From: Dialister sp. UBA734
GTDB taxonomy: Bacteria; Bacillota; Negativicutes; Veillonellales; Dialisteraceae
Assembly: GCA_002297935.1 (NCBI GenBank)
Contig: DBLC01000170.1
Span: 9,092 to 39,742, forward strand
Reading direction: 5' to 3'
Length of the DNA stretch: 30,651 nt
The notes below the pieces were generated by a model that saw only the letters and a program-made list of their open reading frames with translations, searched no databases and was not told where the DNA came from. Shown here piece by piece: positions 7,853 through 14,802 of the stretch; the first letter of the stretch is position 1; every line of letters begins with the position of its first letter. Both the position numbers and the translations under genes were made by a program.

Positions 7853-8598
7853 TACTGGTTCGCCTCTTCCTCTTCTATTTCTGCCATGAGTTTCCGGTCC
7901 TCCTTGGATAAGGTGAGCTTATCCAATAAGTCAGGCCGGCACTGGATTGTCCGCCGGAGTGCTTCTTTCCGCCGCCACCGTGCGATATTGGCATGATGAC
8001 CGGAAATCAAAACATCCGGGACTTTCCACCCATTATATTCTGCTGGTTTCGTGTATTGCGGGTACTCCAGAATCGGTTCATAAAAAGAATCACTCTGGGC
8101 GCTGCCAGCGTCTCCTAAAACGCCAGGCACCATCCGAGCCACCGCATCACTGATCACCATGGCTCCCAGTTCCCCACCGGTCAGGACATAATCTCCGATA
8201 GAAATCAGTTCGTCTGCCAGATGTTCTTCTACTCTGTGGTCTACGCCCTCATAATGACCGCAGATGAGAAGTAGATGGTCATAGTCTCGATAGAGCTGCT
8301 TCGCCTTGTCCTGGGTGAAAGGCACGCCAGCGGGGGATAGAAATATCACCCGGTCCCTGGGGCCCTTTTCCGGAAGGACAGACTTGGCAGCATCAAAGAG
8401 AGGCTGACACATCATGAGCATCCCGGCACCGCCGCCATAGATGGTATCATCCACTTGCCCGTGACGCTTGGTGGTGAAATCTCTGGGATTGGTCACTGCC
8501 ATTTCCATGAGATGCGCATCGAGAGCCCTTTTGATCATGCTTTGATGGAAAAAAGCTTCGATGAACTCAGGAAATAGGGATAAAATATCTATTTTCAT
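7852..8598 (-). CDS. trmD: tRNA (guanine-N1-)-methyltransferase TrmD
   Basis: TrmD methylates G37 of tRNAs reading codons that start with C, preventing frameshifting. The 248-residue protein has the family start MKIDILSLFPEF, the loop YGGGAGMLMM, CGHYEGVDHRV (usually CGRYEGxDxR), the knot region SIGDYVLTGGELGAMVISDAVARMVPGVLG and the C-terminal tRNA-binding segment around DVLISGHHANIARWRR. All are intact. The ATG at 8598 has only a weak ribosome site. Between rimM and trmD there is a terminator and about 500 bp of palindromic repeats, so trmD probably does not ride on the rimM transcript as it does in Bacillus. It shares one base with the downstream methyltransferase gene. Confidence 0.97.
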   Translation of the reverse strand: MKIDILSLFPEFIEAFFHQSMIKRALDAHLMEMAVTNPRDFTTKRHGQVDDTIYGGGAGMLMMCQPLFDAAKSVLPEKGPRDRVIFLSPAGVPFTQDKAKQLYRDYDHLLLICGHYEGVDHRVEEHLADELISIGDYVLTGGELGAMVISDAVARMVPGVLGDAGSAQSDSFYEPILEYPQYTKPAEYNGWKVPDVLISGHHANIARWRRKEALRRTIQCRPDLLDKLTLSKEDRKLMAEIEEEEANQ

Positions 8599-8639
8599 TA
8601 TAGGCCTTATGAGTTTACACTTTTTTGTCGTCCCCGCTG

Positions 8640-8875
8640 GGGCAATGTCATTAAGTTAAGCGAAATATGCGATGATTTCTTTCGTGGTAAAGGTTCTAAG
8701 GGTTCTAATGGTTCTAATGGTTCTAAGGGCACTCGAATGAGATAATAACACCAGCGTCCATCGGCTCATTCAAGAAACCTTGAGAACCTTTTGTACCTTT
8801 AGAACCTTATGAACCTTTTCATCATTAACGGATTCATTCTTACCGACGCAAATCCTTAACTTAACAGTATCGCCC
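8640..8875. repeat. Nonamer-array element, copy 2 (most complete)
   Basis: About 236 bp. The 22-bp ends (8640-8661 and 8854-8875; GGGGCAATGTCATTAAGTTA against its complement) match at about 17 positions. Inside, four units of the type AAGGTTCTA run at 8690-8725, then the core CTCGAATGAGATAATAACAC, then five complementary units (AAGAAACCT and variants) at 8772-8816. It lies 40-280 bp upstream of trmD and is shaped like a miniature inverted-repeat transposable element. Confidence 0.9.
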
Positions 8876-9110
8876 CCTTTGGGGGAGATGCCGTAGGCAG
8901 AGGGGGCTGCAACAGCGGTATGAAACACGATGTGGAACTATGGATTCTCGTGAGACCTAACGTAGCGATATTCCTTAAGAGTAGGCGAAATACCGCTACG
9001 TTGGATGTCACAGTGTTCTTCCATCATACATTTGGTGTTTCATACCGCTAGAACATCCCCCTTTGGTAGCCCCAAGGGCTACCACCTTCCCCCCGACGGG
9101 GGGTCTAAAA
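8871..9110. repeat. Nested palindromes between rimM and trmD
   Basis: A GC-rich block at 8871-8908 is followed by a 15-bp perfect inverted repeat (8914-8928 with 9035-9049, AGCGGTATGAAACAC). Nested inside is a second pair (8959-8971 with 8990-9002, 12 of 13 matching). Then come a perfect 8-bp hairpin (9064-9071 with 9077-9084) and a C6-GAC-G6 hairpin (9089-9103). The GC-rich parts resemble the CCCCCTCTGCC/GGGGGAG boxes common between genes of gut Firmicutes. No convincing gene is visible. Confidence 0.75.
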
Positions 9111-9127
9111 TAGGTGTAAACTTACTT

Positions 9128-9157
9128 AAAAAAAGCGCTGCTCTAAAGGGCAGCGCT
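9128..9157 (-). terminator. Terminator of the ylxM-rimM operon
   Basis: An 8-bp stem (9134-9141 with 9150-9157, AGCGCTGC) with seven T following on the minus strand, about 80 bp past the rimM stop. It separates rimM from trmD transcription. Confidence 0.85.
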
Positions 9158-9194
9158 GTCGCAAGTTTCACAGGTATTGTCCCCATGTCTGATC

Positions 9195-9232
9195 CGAGGA
9201 ACCCGAAGTTCCCTAAGAAACTTGAGAACCCT
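9195..9232. repeat. Solo nonamer arm after rimM
   Basis: Four 9-bp units (AGGAACCCG, AAGTTCCCT, AAGAAACTT, GAGAACCCT) begin 5 bp past the rimM stop. I see no matching opposite arm or core, so this looks like a half element. Confidence 0.75.
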
Positions 9233-9235
9233 GTT

Positions 9236-9733
9236 TTATTCCCATTCCGGCAGACGGACTGTCATCCGTCCTTCATCAAGGTCTACCGAGAGGATACAGG
9301 AAGGAATCGCAGGGAGAAGGATTTCCTTTCCCTCCGAATTTTTCACACTATATACATCATTGGCACCGGTTTCGATGACTTCGGTGAGTGTCCCCACCGG
9401 GTCGCCTTCTTCGGTAACCACGTCCAGCCCGATGAGCTGGAAATAATAGTATGTCCCATCCTTCCTTTCAGGCAGCATAGAGGCAGGCACCTCTACATCT
9501 TTGCCAATCAGCGTTTCCGCTGTATTTCGATCATCCACGCCTTTGAGATGTACGATGTACACCCGCTTGTGGGGACGACCGGACAAAAGAGTATAAGCCT
9601 TTCCTCCAACCTGGATGGTTTTCAAGGTTTTGAACATCTCCGGCCGATCCGTATCGGGAAGAATACGCAAATCACCCCGCACACCATGCGGGGCTACGAT
9701 TCGGCCGACGAGTATCATTTCATCGGATGTCAT
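9236..9733 (-). CDS. rimM: 16S rRNA processing protein RimM
   Basis: RimM assists late maturation of the 30S head domain, binding protein S19. I start at the ATG at 9733, 1 bp after the ylqD stop; a TTG at 9769 would only add residues overlapping ylqD. The 165-residue protein has the N-terminal RimM barrel (ILVGRIVAPHGVRGDLRILPDTD, then RVYIVHLKGVDDRNTAETLIG) and the C-terminal PRC-barrel (YYYFQLIGLDVVTEEGDPVGTLTEVIETGANDVYSV, ILLPAIPSCILSVDLDEGRMTV). Length and both domains are normal. It is the last gene of its operon, followed by a half nonamer element and a terminator. Confidence 0.95.
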   Translation of the reverse strand: MTSDEMILVGRIVAPHGVRGDLRILPDTDRPEMFKTLKTIQVGGKAYTLLSGRPHKRVYIVHLKGVDDRNTAETLIGKDVEVPASMLPERKDGTYYYFQLIGLDVVTEEGDPVGTLTEVIETGANDVYSVKNSEGKEILLPAIPSCILSVDLDEGRMTVRLPEWE

Positions 9734-9734
9734 A

Positions 9735-10142
9735 TCATTCACGGAAAGCAATAATCTTACCGTCTTCAACCAGGATTTCGCCGCCTACGACAGAATTCAT
9801 ATCGTCACCGACATGAATGGTCACCAGACGGTTCATCGGTGCGCGGTTGAGTTCAGCACCGATAGTCAGCTTTTCCAAATGTTCTTTGTCATTGGTCAGC
9901 TTATCCTTCACCTGCTGCATCTGTGCCTTCTGGGCTTCAAAAGAAGCACGCAGCTGGCTAGCAGCCTGGATATTGACTTTTGCCTGTTCAGCAATCTTGC
10001 CGTTTGCTTCAAATTCAAGCTGAGCCATATCGTGTTCTACACGAGTCAGGTTCGTATTGATTTCATTCAGCAAAGTGGTTTTCAGAATCTCTGTGAGCTT
10101 AGATTTCACAGCCACAGGAACAAGAATCTGCATTTCATCCAT
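9735..10142 (-). CDS. ylqD: YlqD-family protein
   Basis: A 135-residue protein between khpA and rimM, the position of B. subtilis ylqD. Residues about 20-90 form a charged, alanine- and glutamine-rich coiled coil (for example QAKVNIQAASQLRASFEAQ). The C-terminal part, RLVTIHVGDDMNSVVGGEILVEDGKIIAFRE, looks like a small beta domain. No enzyme motif or membrane segment is visible, and the function is not known to me. The ATG at 10142 has GAGAGGTG upstream, and its TGA is 1 bp before the rimM ATG. Confidence 0.85.
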   Translation of the reverse strand: MDEMQILVPVAVKSKLTEILKTTLLNEINTNLTRVEHDMAQLEFEANGKIAEQAKVNIQAASQLRASFEAQKAQMQQVKDKLTNDKEHLEKLTIGAELNRAPMNRLVTIHVGDDMNSVVGGEILVEDGKIIAFRE

Positions 10143-10153
10143 TAGGGCACCTC

Positions 10154-10381
10154 TCAGATAATATCCACAGCCACCTTGCGGTTTTCCCGCAGGGCGCCTG
10201 CTTTGACAACGGTGCGGATTGCGTTTGCAATACGGCCTTTTCTGCCGATCACCTTACCCATATCCTCAGGAGCTACATGAACCTGGTAAATTTCCAGATT
10301 TCCCTTCTGGACCAGAGAAACAGTGACAGCATCAGGGTTCTTTACCAGAGCCTTGACCAGTGTTTCCACCAATTCCTTCAT
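10154..10381 (-). CDS. khpA: KH-domain RNA-binding protein KhpA
   Basis: A 75-residue protein that is essentially one KH domain, with the RNA-binding GxxG loop in VIGRKGRIANAIRTVVKA (residues about 44-61). KhpA partners with KhpB in many Firmicutes and affects cell division and RNA stability. It sits between rpsP and ylqD, 12 bp after rpsP, with AAGGAGG before the ATG at 10381. Length and context match B. subtilis ylqC exactly. Confidence 0.93.
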   Translation of the reverse strand: MKELVETLVKALVKNPDAVTVSLVQKGNLEIYQVHVAPEDMGKVIGRKGRIANAIRTVVKAGALRENRKVAVDII

Positions 10382-10393
10382 CTTGCGGCCTCC

Positions 10394-10657
10394 TTATTTC
10401 TTTGCTTCAGCAAACTTAGCGAGGATGCCGTTCTTTCTCAGAATGGAACGAACAGTGTCAGTCGGCTGTGCGCCTTTTCCAAGCCAGGACAGAACCTTTT
10501 CTTCATCAATCTTTACCGGAGCGTCCAGTTTAGCCGGGTCATACCAGCCGATGGTATCGGTCGGAGCACCGCTTCTAGCTGCTTTAGCGTCGATAACGAC
10601 GATACGGTAGAAAGGATTCTTCTTAGCGCCCATACGGGTCAAACGAATTTTTAACAT
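10394..10657 (-). CDS. rpsP: 30S ribosomal protein S16
   Basis: An 87-residue protein with the universal S16 start MLKIRLTRMGAKKNPFYRIVV, then DAKAARSGAPTDTIGWYDP and LSWLGKGAQPTDTVRSIL. It binds 16S rRNA in the 30S body. The ribosome site is very strong (AAGGAGGTGA, spacing about 9), as expected for a highly expressed gene. It starts 30 bp after the ffh stop in the conserved ffh-rpsP-khpA order. Confidence 0.98.
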   Translation of the reverse strand: MLKIRLTRMGAKKNPFYRIVVIDAKAARSGAPTDTIGWYDPAKLDAPVKIDEEKVLSWLGKGAQPTDTVRSILRKNGILAKFAEAKK

Positions 10658-10687
10658 TGAAATTTCACCTCCTTGAAATAGTCTCGA

Positions 10688-12049
10688 TTATTTATGGAAC
10701 ATCCCAGGGAAACCACCAAGGCCTCCCATTTTGGATGGATTTAACTTCTTGCCCTTCAGCTTTTTCATGGTCTTCTGCATATCAGCGAACTGCTTCATCA
10801 TGCGATTCACATCCTGAATCTTCACGCCAGCCCCTTGAGCGATACGCTTTCTACGGCTGCCATTTAAGATTTTCACATTGGCCCTTTCTTCCGGGGTCAT
10901 GGAAAGGATAATCGCTTCGATATGCTTGACCTCTTTGCCATCCAGGTCAATATCTTTCAGCTGGTCCTTGAACTTGCCCATCCCAGGCAGCATCCCTAAG
11001 ATGCTCTGGAAAGAACCGAGCTTTCGCACCTGCTTCAGCTGCTTCAGGAAATCATCGAGAGTAAATTCCCCTTTGCGCACCTTCGCAGCCGCGTCCTTCA
11101 TGGACTCCGTATCCATATTTCTCTGGGCCGTTTCAATCAAAGTTTCCAGATCGCCCAGATCCAGGATACGTCCTGCCATACGGTCCGGATGGAAATCTTC
11201 CAACCCGCCGTCCAGCTTTTCGGACACGCCGATCATTTTGATCGGTTTACCGGTCACTGTCTTAATGGAAAGAGCAGCACCGCCTCTGGCATCGCCGTCC
11301 ATCTTAGTCAAGATGGTCCCGTCAATGCCAAGGTTTTCATCAAAGGCTTTGGCCGTATTCACCGCATCCTGACCGGTCATAGAATCCAGCACCAGGATGA
11401 TTTCATGAGGATGTACCGTAGCTTTGATATTTCTTAATTCAGCCATCAACTTTTCATCGATGGTCAGTCGCCCTGCCGTATCGAGAATCACCACATCACG
11501 GTTGTACGCCTTTGCCGTATCGATGGCATACTGGGCAATGTGCACCGGATCCACATTGGGTGGCATACGATACACAGGCACATCGGTCTGCTGGCCCAAT
11601 ACCTCCAACTGCTTGATAGCCGCCGGACGATACACGTCGCAGGCTGCCATCAACGGGCGATGGCCCTTCTTCTTGAACATCAACGCCAGCTTGCCAGCAG
11701 TGGTGGTTTTACCAGCCCCCTGAAGGCCCACCAGCATGATGACCGTCATACCAGAAGAAGACAGGGAAATCTTACTCTGGGTGCCCCCCAGCAAAGTGGT
11801 CAACTCATCGCGAACGATTTTGATGACCGTCTGGTCCGGCTTCAAACTGCCGAAGACTTCCTCCCCCATGGCCTTTTCACGCACATGGGCAATGAAATCC
11901 TTCGCCACTTTGAAATTGACATCGGCTTCCAGAAGAGCTCTTCGTACCTCACGAAGCGCACCATCGATATCACTTTCAGAAAGCTTGCCCTTCCCGCGGA
12001 GATCTTTAAACGCTGACTGCAGCTTGTCTCCTAAATTTTCAAATGGCAT
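10688..12049 (-). CDS. ffh: Signal recognition particle protein Ffh
   Basis: The SRP54 homologue that recognises signal sequences on nascent chains and delivers them to FtsY. In the 453-residue protein the N domain covers residues 1-95. The GTPase domain has the P-loop GLQGAGKT at 109-116, DTAGR at 190-194 and TKMDGDARGG at 248-257. The methionine-rich M domain follows from about 300, with GMLPGMGKFKDQL and a glycine-rich end GGLGGFPGMFHK. It begins 10 bp after the ylxM stop, the usual Firmicute pairing. The SRP RNA gene is not in this window. Confidence 0.98.
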   Translation of the reverse strand: MPFENLGDKLQSAFKDLRGKGKLSESDIDGALREVRRALLEADVNFKVAKDFIAHVREKAMGEEVFGSLKPDQTVIKIVRDELTTLLGGTQSKISLSSSGMTVIMLVGLQGAGKTTTAGKLALMFKKKGHRPLMAACDVYRPAAIKQLEVLGQQTDVPVYRMPPNVDPVHIAQYAIDTAKAYNRDVVILDTAGRLTIDEKLMAELRNIKATVHPHEIILVLDSMTGQDAVNTAKAFDENLGIDGTILTKMDGDARGGAALSIKTVTGKPIKMIGVSEKLDGGLEDFHPDRMAGRILDLGDLETLIETAQRNMDTESMKDAAAKVRKGEFTLDDFLKQLKQVRKLGSFQSILGMLPGMGKFKDQLKDIDLDGKEVKHIEAIILSMTPEERANVKILNGSRRKRIAQGAGVKIQDVNRMMKQFADMQKTMKKLKGKKLNPSKMGGLGGFPGMFHK

Positions 12050-12059
12050 CTGGTCACCT

Positions 12060-12383
12060 TCATTCTGTCAAAACCTTAAGCAGCGGACGCGCTTCCGGCA
12101 GTGCCTCATGGGGAATCAATCCCAAGAGCACCCCAGCAGCCTCTTCCTTCTTCCGCTTCAAAGCCGCCAAGTGCAGCACCTTTTCATAAGAAATCAACTG
12201 CTCCTCCCCATGACGCATGGCATCATGAACGGCTTGCCGGGAAATATGGAAATGCTCCGCGATTTCCGCCAAAGTCAAATTTTCATTATAGTATAAGTCC
12301 AGGCAATCTCTCTGCCTGTCTGTCAAGAGATCTCCGTAACAATCCAGGAGCTCCCCTTTTTCTACGATATTTTCAATAGACAT
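12060..12383 (-). CDS. ylxM: YlxM-family helix-turn-helix protein, SRP-associated
   Basis: I start at the ATG at 12383 (MSIENIVEKGELLDCYGDLL); a longer frame to 12485 runs through the promoter and is unlikely. The 107-residue protein resembles sigma-factor region 4 (LTDRQRDCLDLYYNENLTLAEIAEHFHISRQAVHDAM, a helix-turn-helix at about residues 20-56). YlxM occurs next to ffh across Firmicutes and in streptococci binds SRP components. It is the first gene of the block, just downstream of a consensus promoter. Confidence 0.93.
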   Translation of the reverse strand: MSIENIVEKGELLDCYGDLLTDRQRDCLDLYYNENLTLAEIAEHFHISRQAVHDAMRHGEEQLISYEKVLHLAALKRKKEEAAGVLLGLIPHEALPEARPLLKVLTE

Positions 12384-12404
12384 AATATCACCACAACGAA
12401 AGCT

Positions 12405-12433
12405 ATTATACATGATGGAAATACTCCTGTCAA
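12405..12433 (-). promoter_or_regulatory. Consensus promoter of ylxM-ffh-rpsP-khpA-ylqD-rimM
   Basis: Perfect hexamers on the minus strand: TTGACA (12428-12433), a 17-bp spacer and TATAAT (12405-12410), 21 bp before the ylxM ATG. The leader would be only about 15 nt. Confidence 0.92.
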
Positions 12434-12491
12434 GGGATTTTGCTTTACGCGGATTTAGGATGACTGGGAAATTCCGGATTCGCAAGAGTCA

Positions 12492-12507
12492 TATTTCACG
12501 GGAAACG
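12492..12507. promoter_or_regulatory. Weak parS-like palindrome
   Basis: TATTTCACGGGAAACG matches the ParB-binding consensus TGTTTCACGTGAAACA at 13 of 16 positions. It lies 160 bp from a better match. Low confidence alone. Confidence 0.25.
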
Positions 12508-12575
12508 ACATATAAAGGTTTTAATTCAACTTCTTGCTATTTCTAACATAGAACAATCATCATGAGCGACAGGGC

Positions 12576-12634
12576 TACAAGGTTAAAAAAGGTTATGGGA
12601 ATACCGTATCCCCATAACCTTTTTTAACCTTGTA
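12576..12634. repeat. Long near-perfect hairpin, GGTTAT family
   Basis: Arms 12576-12600 and 12609-12634 (TACAAGGTTAAAAAAGGTTA and its complement) pair over about 25 bp around an 8-nt loop. It lies between the unknown exported protein gene and ylxM and may end the former's transcript, though no T-run follows. Confidence 0.85.
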
Positions 12635-12652
12635 ACTTGCGATAGCAGAAAA

Positions 12653-12668
12653 TGTTTCACGTAAAACA
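12653..12668. promoter_or_regulatory. parS-like site
   Basis: TGTTTCACGTAAAACA differs at one position from TGTTTCACGTGAAACA, a form of the chromosomal centromere bound by ParB/Spo0J. It is in non-coding DNA, 35 bp past the stop of the unknown exported protein gene. This is a sequence match only. Confidence 0.45.
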
Positions 12669-12702
12669 TGAATCTATCGAATGCGAAATTCCCAGTCACC
12701 AA

Positions 12703-13377
12703 TTAATTTCGTTCCGGATGATACCCTTTCAAAATTGACAGATTAGACAATTCCAATCCATATTTATACAGCGGTTCCACATTGCTGGCTACAGCCCGTT
12801 TATAAGTGGCATCATCGGCACTGCCAGCAGCCATGTCCCACCAACCGGCCTCTACATTATTTTTATACCGTTCGAGAGCAGTAATGCGATGATGGATTTC
12901 ATCATTGAGTTCTTCATAGCGGCACATGTCCGGTTCCACCCAGCCAAGGCCGGTTTGATCAGCATGGGTACGCCACTGCTCCATGTTCTCATACTCTGCC
13001 ACAAGACGAGCATTGGTCATGACATAAATATTGGTGCGGTTATCAAACCATTCCGGCCGTTCTTCGAACGCATCAGGCGGCAGTGGGTCTAGCTCGCCAT
13101 AAAAAGCAGTGGGTACACTACCATCAATCTGAGTCCGGGTAATTTTGACGCCCTGCTTTGCTGCAGCCGCATCTGCCCTTTCTTCTTTCGTGGTAGCTTT
13201 AGGCTTTTTCTCCGCACTCTTTTTACTCCCACCAGAAAAAATGCTATCCATGGCCTTATTGGCCGCCTTGTTGGCTGCTCTATTGGCAATGCCCCCTAAA
13301 TTAAAGCCCGCATCAGCCTGCATGCCCATGCCCAAAAGCATCAGTGCCGTCACGCCTGCGATCCATATTTTTTTCAT
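12703..13377 (-). CDS. Exported protein of unknown function
   Basis: I do not recognise this family. The start chosen is the ATG at 13377, with AAGGAGGT 9 bp upstream; the frame remains open to 13449 without a better site. The 224-residue product starts with a signal peptide (MKKIWIAGVTALMLLGMGMQADA, cleavage probably after ADA at 21-23, no lipobox cysteine). An alanine/asparagine-rich helix (ANRAANKAANKAMDS) and a lysine-rich linker follow. The rest is a mixed domain rich in W, Y and charged residues (PPDAFEERPEWFDNRTNIYV, GLGWVEPDMCRYEELNDEIHHR, VEAGWWDMAAGSADDATYKRA). It has only one cysteine and no visible catalytic motif. It is monocistronic: repeats and terminators lie upstream, a hairpin downstream. 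Confidence 0.75.
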   Translation of the reverse strand: MKKIWIAGVTALMLLGMGMQADAGFNLGGIANRAANKAANKAMDSIFSGGSKKSAEKKPKATTKEERADAAAAKQGVKITRTQIDGSVPTAFYGELDPLPPDAFEERPEWFDNRTNIYVMTNARLVAEYENMEQWRTHADQTGLGWVEPDMCRYEELNDEIHHRITALERYKNNVEAGWWDMAAGSADDATYKRAVASNVEPLYKYGLELSNLSILKGYHPERN

Positions 13378-13439
13378 TTGAATGACCTCCTTCGTTGTTG
13401 CCTTACACATTTGCGATAGTTGGCTTGTATTAACAAATT

Positions 13440-13504
13440 GCTCGAACAAGAGAATGCCTCACTCGTTCCTAATCCCTAGCTACTAGTCAACAGTCACTAG
13501 TCAC
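13440..13504. repeat. Nonamer-core relic fused to heptamer array (GTCAC version)
   Basis: GCTCGAACAAGAGAATG resembles the nonamer-element core. It is followed by TTCCTAATCCCTAGCTACT and 7-bp units TAGTCAA, CAGTCAC, TAGTCAC ending in CACCATT. The same CCTAATCCCTAGCTACT junction joins the two repeat types near 18.25 kb. Confidence 0.75.
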
Positions 13505-13523
13505 CATTGATTGTAGTGTAACA

Positions 13524-13575
13524 AAAAACACCTCCGCTGCCCCTGTCATAAGTGACAGGGGCAAGTAGAGATGTT
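13524..13575 (-). terminator. Strong hairpin with T-run upstream of exported protein gene
   Basis: A perfect 10-bp stem (13539-13548 with 13553-13562, GCCCCTGTCA) with a TAAG loop, extended by about 11 imperfect pairs, then six T on the minus strand. It is a second barrier after the RNA-gene terminator, or an attenuator in the exported-protein leader. Confidence 0.75.
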
Positions 13576-13649
13576 GCATAAAAATGATAGTATTCGTCAA
13601 TCGGTTTTATAGATTAGAATGTTTTTTCCCAATCCCTAATTTTGCGCAT

Positions 13650-13849
13650 AAAAAAAGAGCGGGAATTTAGGGGAGACCCGCTCTTTTTCGACCGCTGCCT
13701 TCCATGAAATGAAACCATCTATTTAACCGATTATGGGGAAACGGGAAAAGAAAGGCAAATGCCATCTTTATCATAAATAAGACAGTCCTGAGCAGACATA
13801 GCTGACAACGGCCAATGGTATGCTTTGGATACTATGTATCCTAAAACAT
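13650..13849 (-). ncRNA. Stand-alone small RNA of about 200 nt, 6S RNA-like fold
   Basis: A perfect-consensus promoter and an intrinsic terminator (stem 13654-13663 with 13677-13686, then seven T on the minus strand) bracket about 200 bp with no plausible reading frame. The transcript can fold as a rod. A lower stem of at least 10 pairs joins 13804-13813 to 13690-13699. A 2x2 internal loop and a 5-pair helix (13797-13801 with 13702-13706) follow. Then comes an open bubble of 16 and 12 nt and an upper helix (13774-13780 with 13719-13725). A closing stem, a large central bubble and an apical stem at this length is the architecture of 6S RNA, which traps housekeeping RNA polymerase. I did not identify conserved 6S sequence boxes, so the identity is an inference; a different trans-acting RNA remains possible. 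A small hairpin (GGATACATAGTATCC) lies near the 5' end. Confidence 0.6.
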
Positions 13850-13855
13850 GTTTAT

Positions 13856-13883
13856 ATTATAAAGCACGTTTCAAAATTGTCAA
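13856..13883 (-). promoter_or_regulatory. Consensus promoter of the small RNA gene
   Basis: On the minus strand TTGACA (13878-13883) and TATAAT (13856-13861) are both perfect, with a 16-bp spacer. The predicted start is about 13849. No coding start with a ribosome site follows before the terminator. Confidence 0.9.
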
Positions 13884-14027
13884 GGAAGTTTGCAAAAAAC
13901 TCCCACAAAACTTTTTCAAAGAAGAATGACAAGCCAAGCCCTTTCTTATAGGATAAAGAAATACGTTTTAGAAAGGAACCTATTTCTTTTTAAAATATGA
14001 AACTAAAGAACCCCCTTCATAAAATAC

Positions 14028-14079
14028 GCAGTTAGCAGTTGACCGTATCTGTAATCGCATACGGCTAACTGCTAACTGC
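14028..14079. repeat. Heptamer-array inverted repeat (GCAGTTA version)
   Basis: Arms 14028-14048 and 14059-14079 pair at 19 of 21 positions and are built from GCAGTTA-type 7-bp units. It starts about 12 bp past the stop of the flavodoxin-like lipoprotein gene and could serve as its terminator; the T-run on the minus strand is weak. Confidence 0.88.
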
Positions 14080-14095
14080 CTATTGTTTTCCCAAA

Positions 14096-14707
14096 TCAGT
14101 ATTTCTTTGCCCAGTCAATCAGATCTTTTTCATTGACACCGCCGGAGAAACGGGTGCCACCGAGCCAGTCACCACTGCCTGCCACTTTGGACAGGTGTAC
14201 ATCACTGTCTCCCAAACCACTAGAGGCAGATGTGCAGAATGGAATCACGGTCTTTCCTTTGAAATCATGGGTGGTCACAAAGGTATAGACGATATTCGGA
14301 GCTTCGCCCCACCAGATCGGATAGCCCAGGAATACGGTCTGGTAAGAATCCCACTGAGGAACTTCGTTGGCAATGACAGGACGAATGGATGGATCTTCGT
14401 GTTCTTTCACGCACCGGCTACTGTTGTCCCGATAATTCAAATCCGCCTCGCTGTAAGGTTCTTTGGCATCAATGCTAAACAGGGTGCTGTTGGTTTGTTT
14501 TGCAATCACTTCAGCGGCTTTTTTCGTATTTCCTGTGGCAGAGAAATAAACTACAATCGACTTGCCCCGTTCTGCTTTGGGGGCTGCCGTACCGGCTGCC
14601 TGAGAAGCCGCCGGTGCTTCAGCCTTCTGTGTGCTATCATTACCACAAGCAGTCAATCCAGCCGCCGCCAATACAGATAAACTCAATGCCATCGTTTTCT
14701 TCCACAT
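14096..14707 (-). CDS. Flavodoxin-like lipoprotein
   Basis: Start taken at the ATG at 14707; a GTG 9 bp upstream is also possible. The 203-residue protein has a lipoprotein signal (MWKKTMALSLSVLAAAGLTAC, lipobox LTAC, Cys21) and an alanine-rich linker to about residue 45. A flavodoxin domain follows: phosphate-binding loop VVYFSATGNTKKAAEVIA, the aromatic loop FLGYPIWWGEAPN, and PFCTSASSGLGDSD near the second flavin loop. It should bind FMN at the cell surface and take part in electron transfer; the partner is unknown. The upstream spacer carries a heptamer palindrome. Flavodoxins outside the cytoplasm are uncommon, and this one sits near a cytoplasmic relative. Confidence 0.88.
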   Translation of the reverse strand: MWKKTMALSLSVLAAAGLTACGNDSTQKAEAPAASQAAGTAAPKAERGKSIVVYFSATGNTKKAAEVIAKQTNSTLFSIDAKEPYSEADLNYRDNSSRCVKEHEDPSIRPVIANEVPQWDSYQTVFLGYPIWWGEAPNIVYTFVTTHDFKGKTVIPFCTSASSGLGDSDVHLSKVAGSGDWLGGTRFSGGVNEKDLIDWAKKY

Positions 14708-14732
14708 AGATATCACGCTTCCTTTTCATTCT

Positions 14733-14796
14733 GGTTGTTGGTTGTTAGTTGTTGGTTGTTTGGATCCCAACAACTAACAACCAGCAACTAACAACC
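14733..14796. repeat. Heptamer-array inverted repeat (GTTGTTA version)
   Basis: Left arm 14733-14755 (GGTTGTT, GGTTGTT, AGTTGTT units) faces complementary units at 14767-14796, about 21 of 23 matching over the best-paired stretch, around GGATCC. It occupies the whole spacer between the lipoprotein gene start and the small-protein stop. Related pieces occur near 17.93, 21.86, 29.33, 29.49 and 30.49 kb. Confidence 0.88.
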
Positions 14797-14802
14797 ATAT
14801 TT

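Noticed and set aside
9005..9754. 249-residue plus-strand frame over the spacer and rimM
   Set aside because: It is antisense to rimM, and its first part covers palindromic repeats.
12384..12485. N-terminal extension of YlxM
   Set aside because: The extension would be encoded by the consensus promoter region itself, and the ATG at 12383 gives the family-like N-terminus.
13650..13849. Riboswitch for the exported-protein gene
   Set aside because: A terminator and a second hairpin separate it from the gene 270 bp away, and no known aptamer signature was seen; a stand-alone RNA fits better, though a long leader is not excluded.
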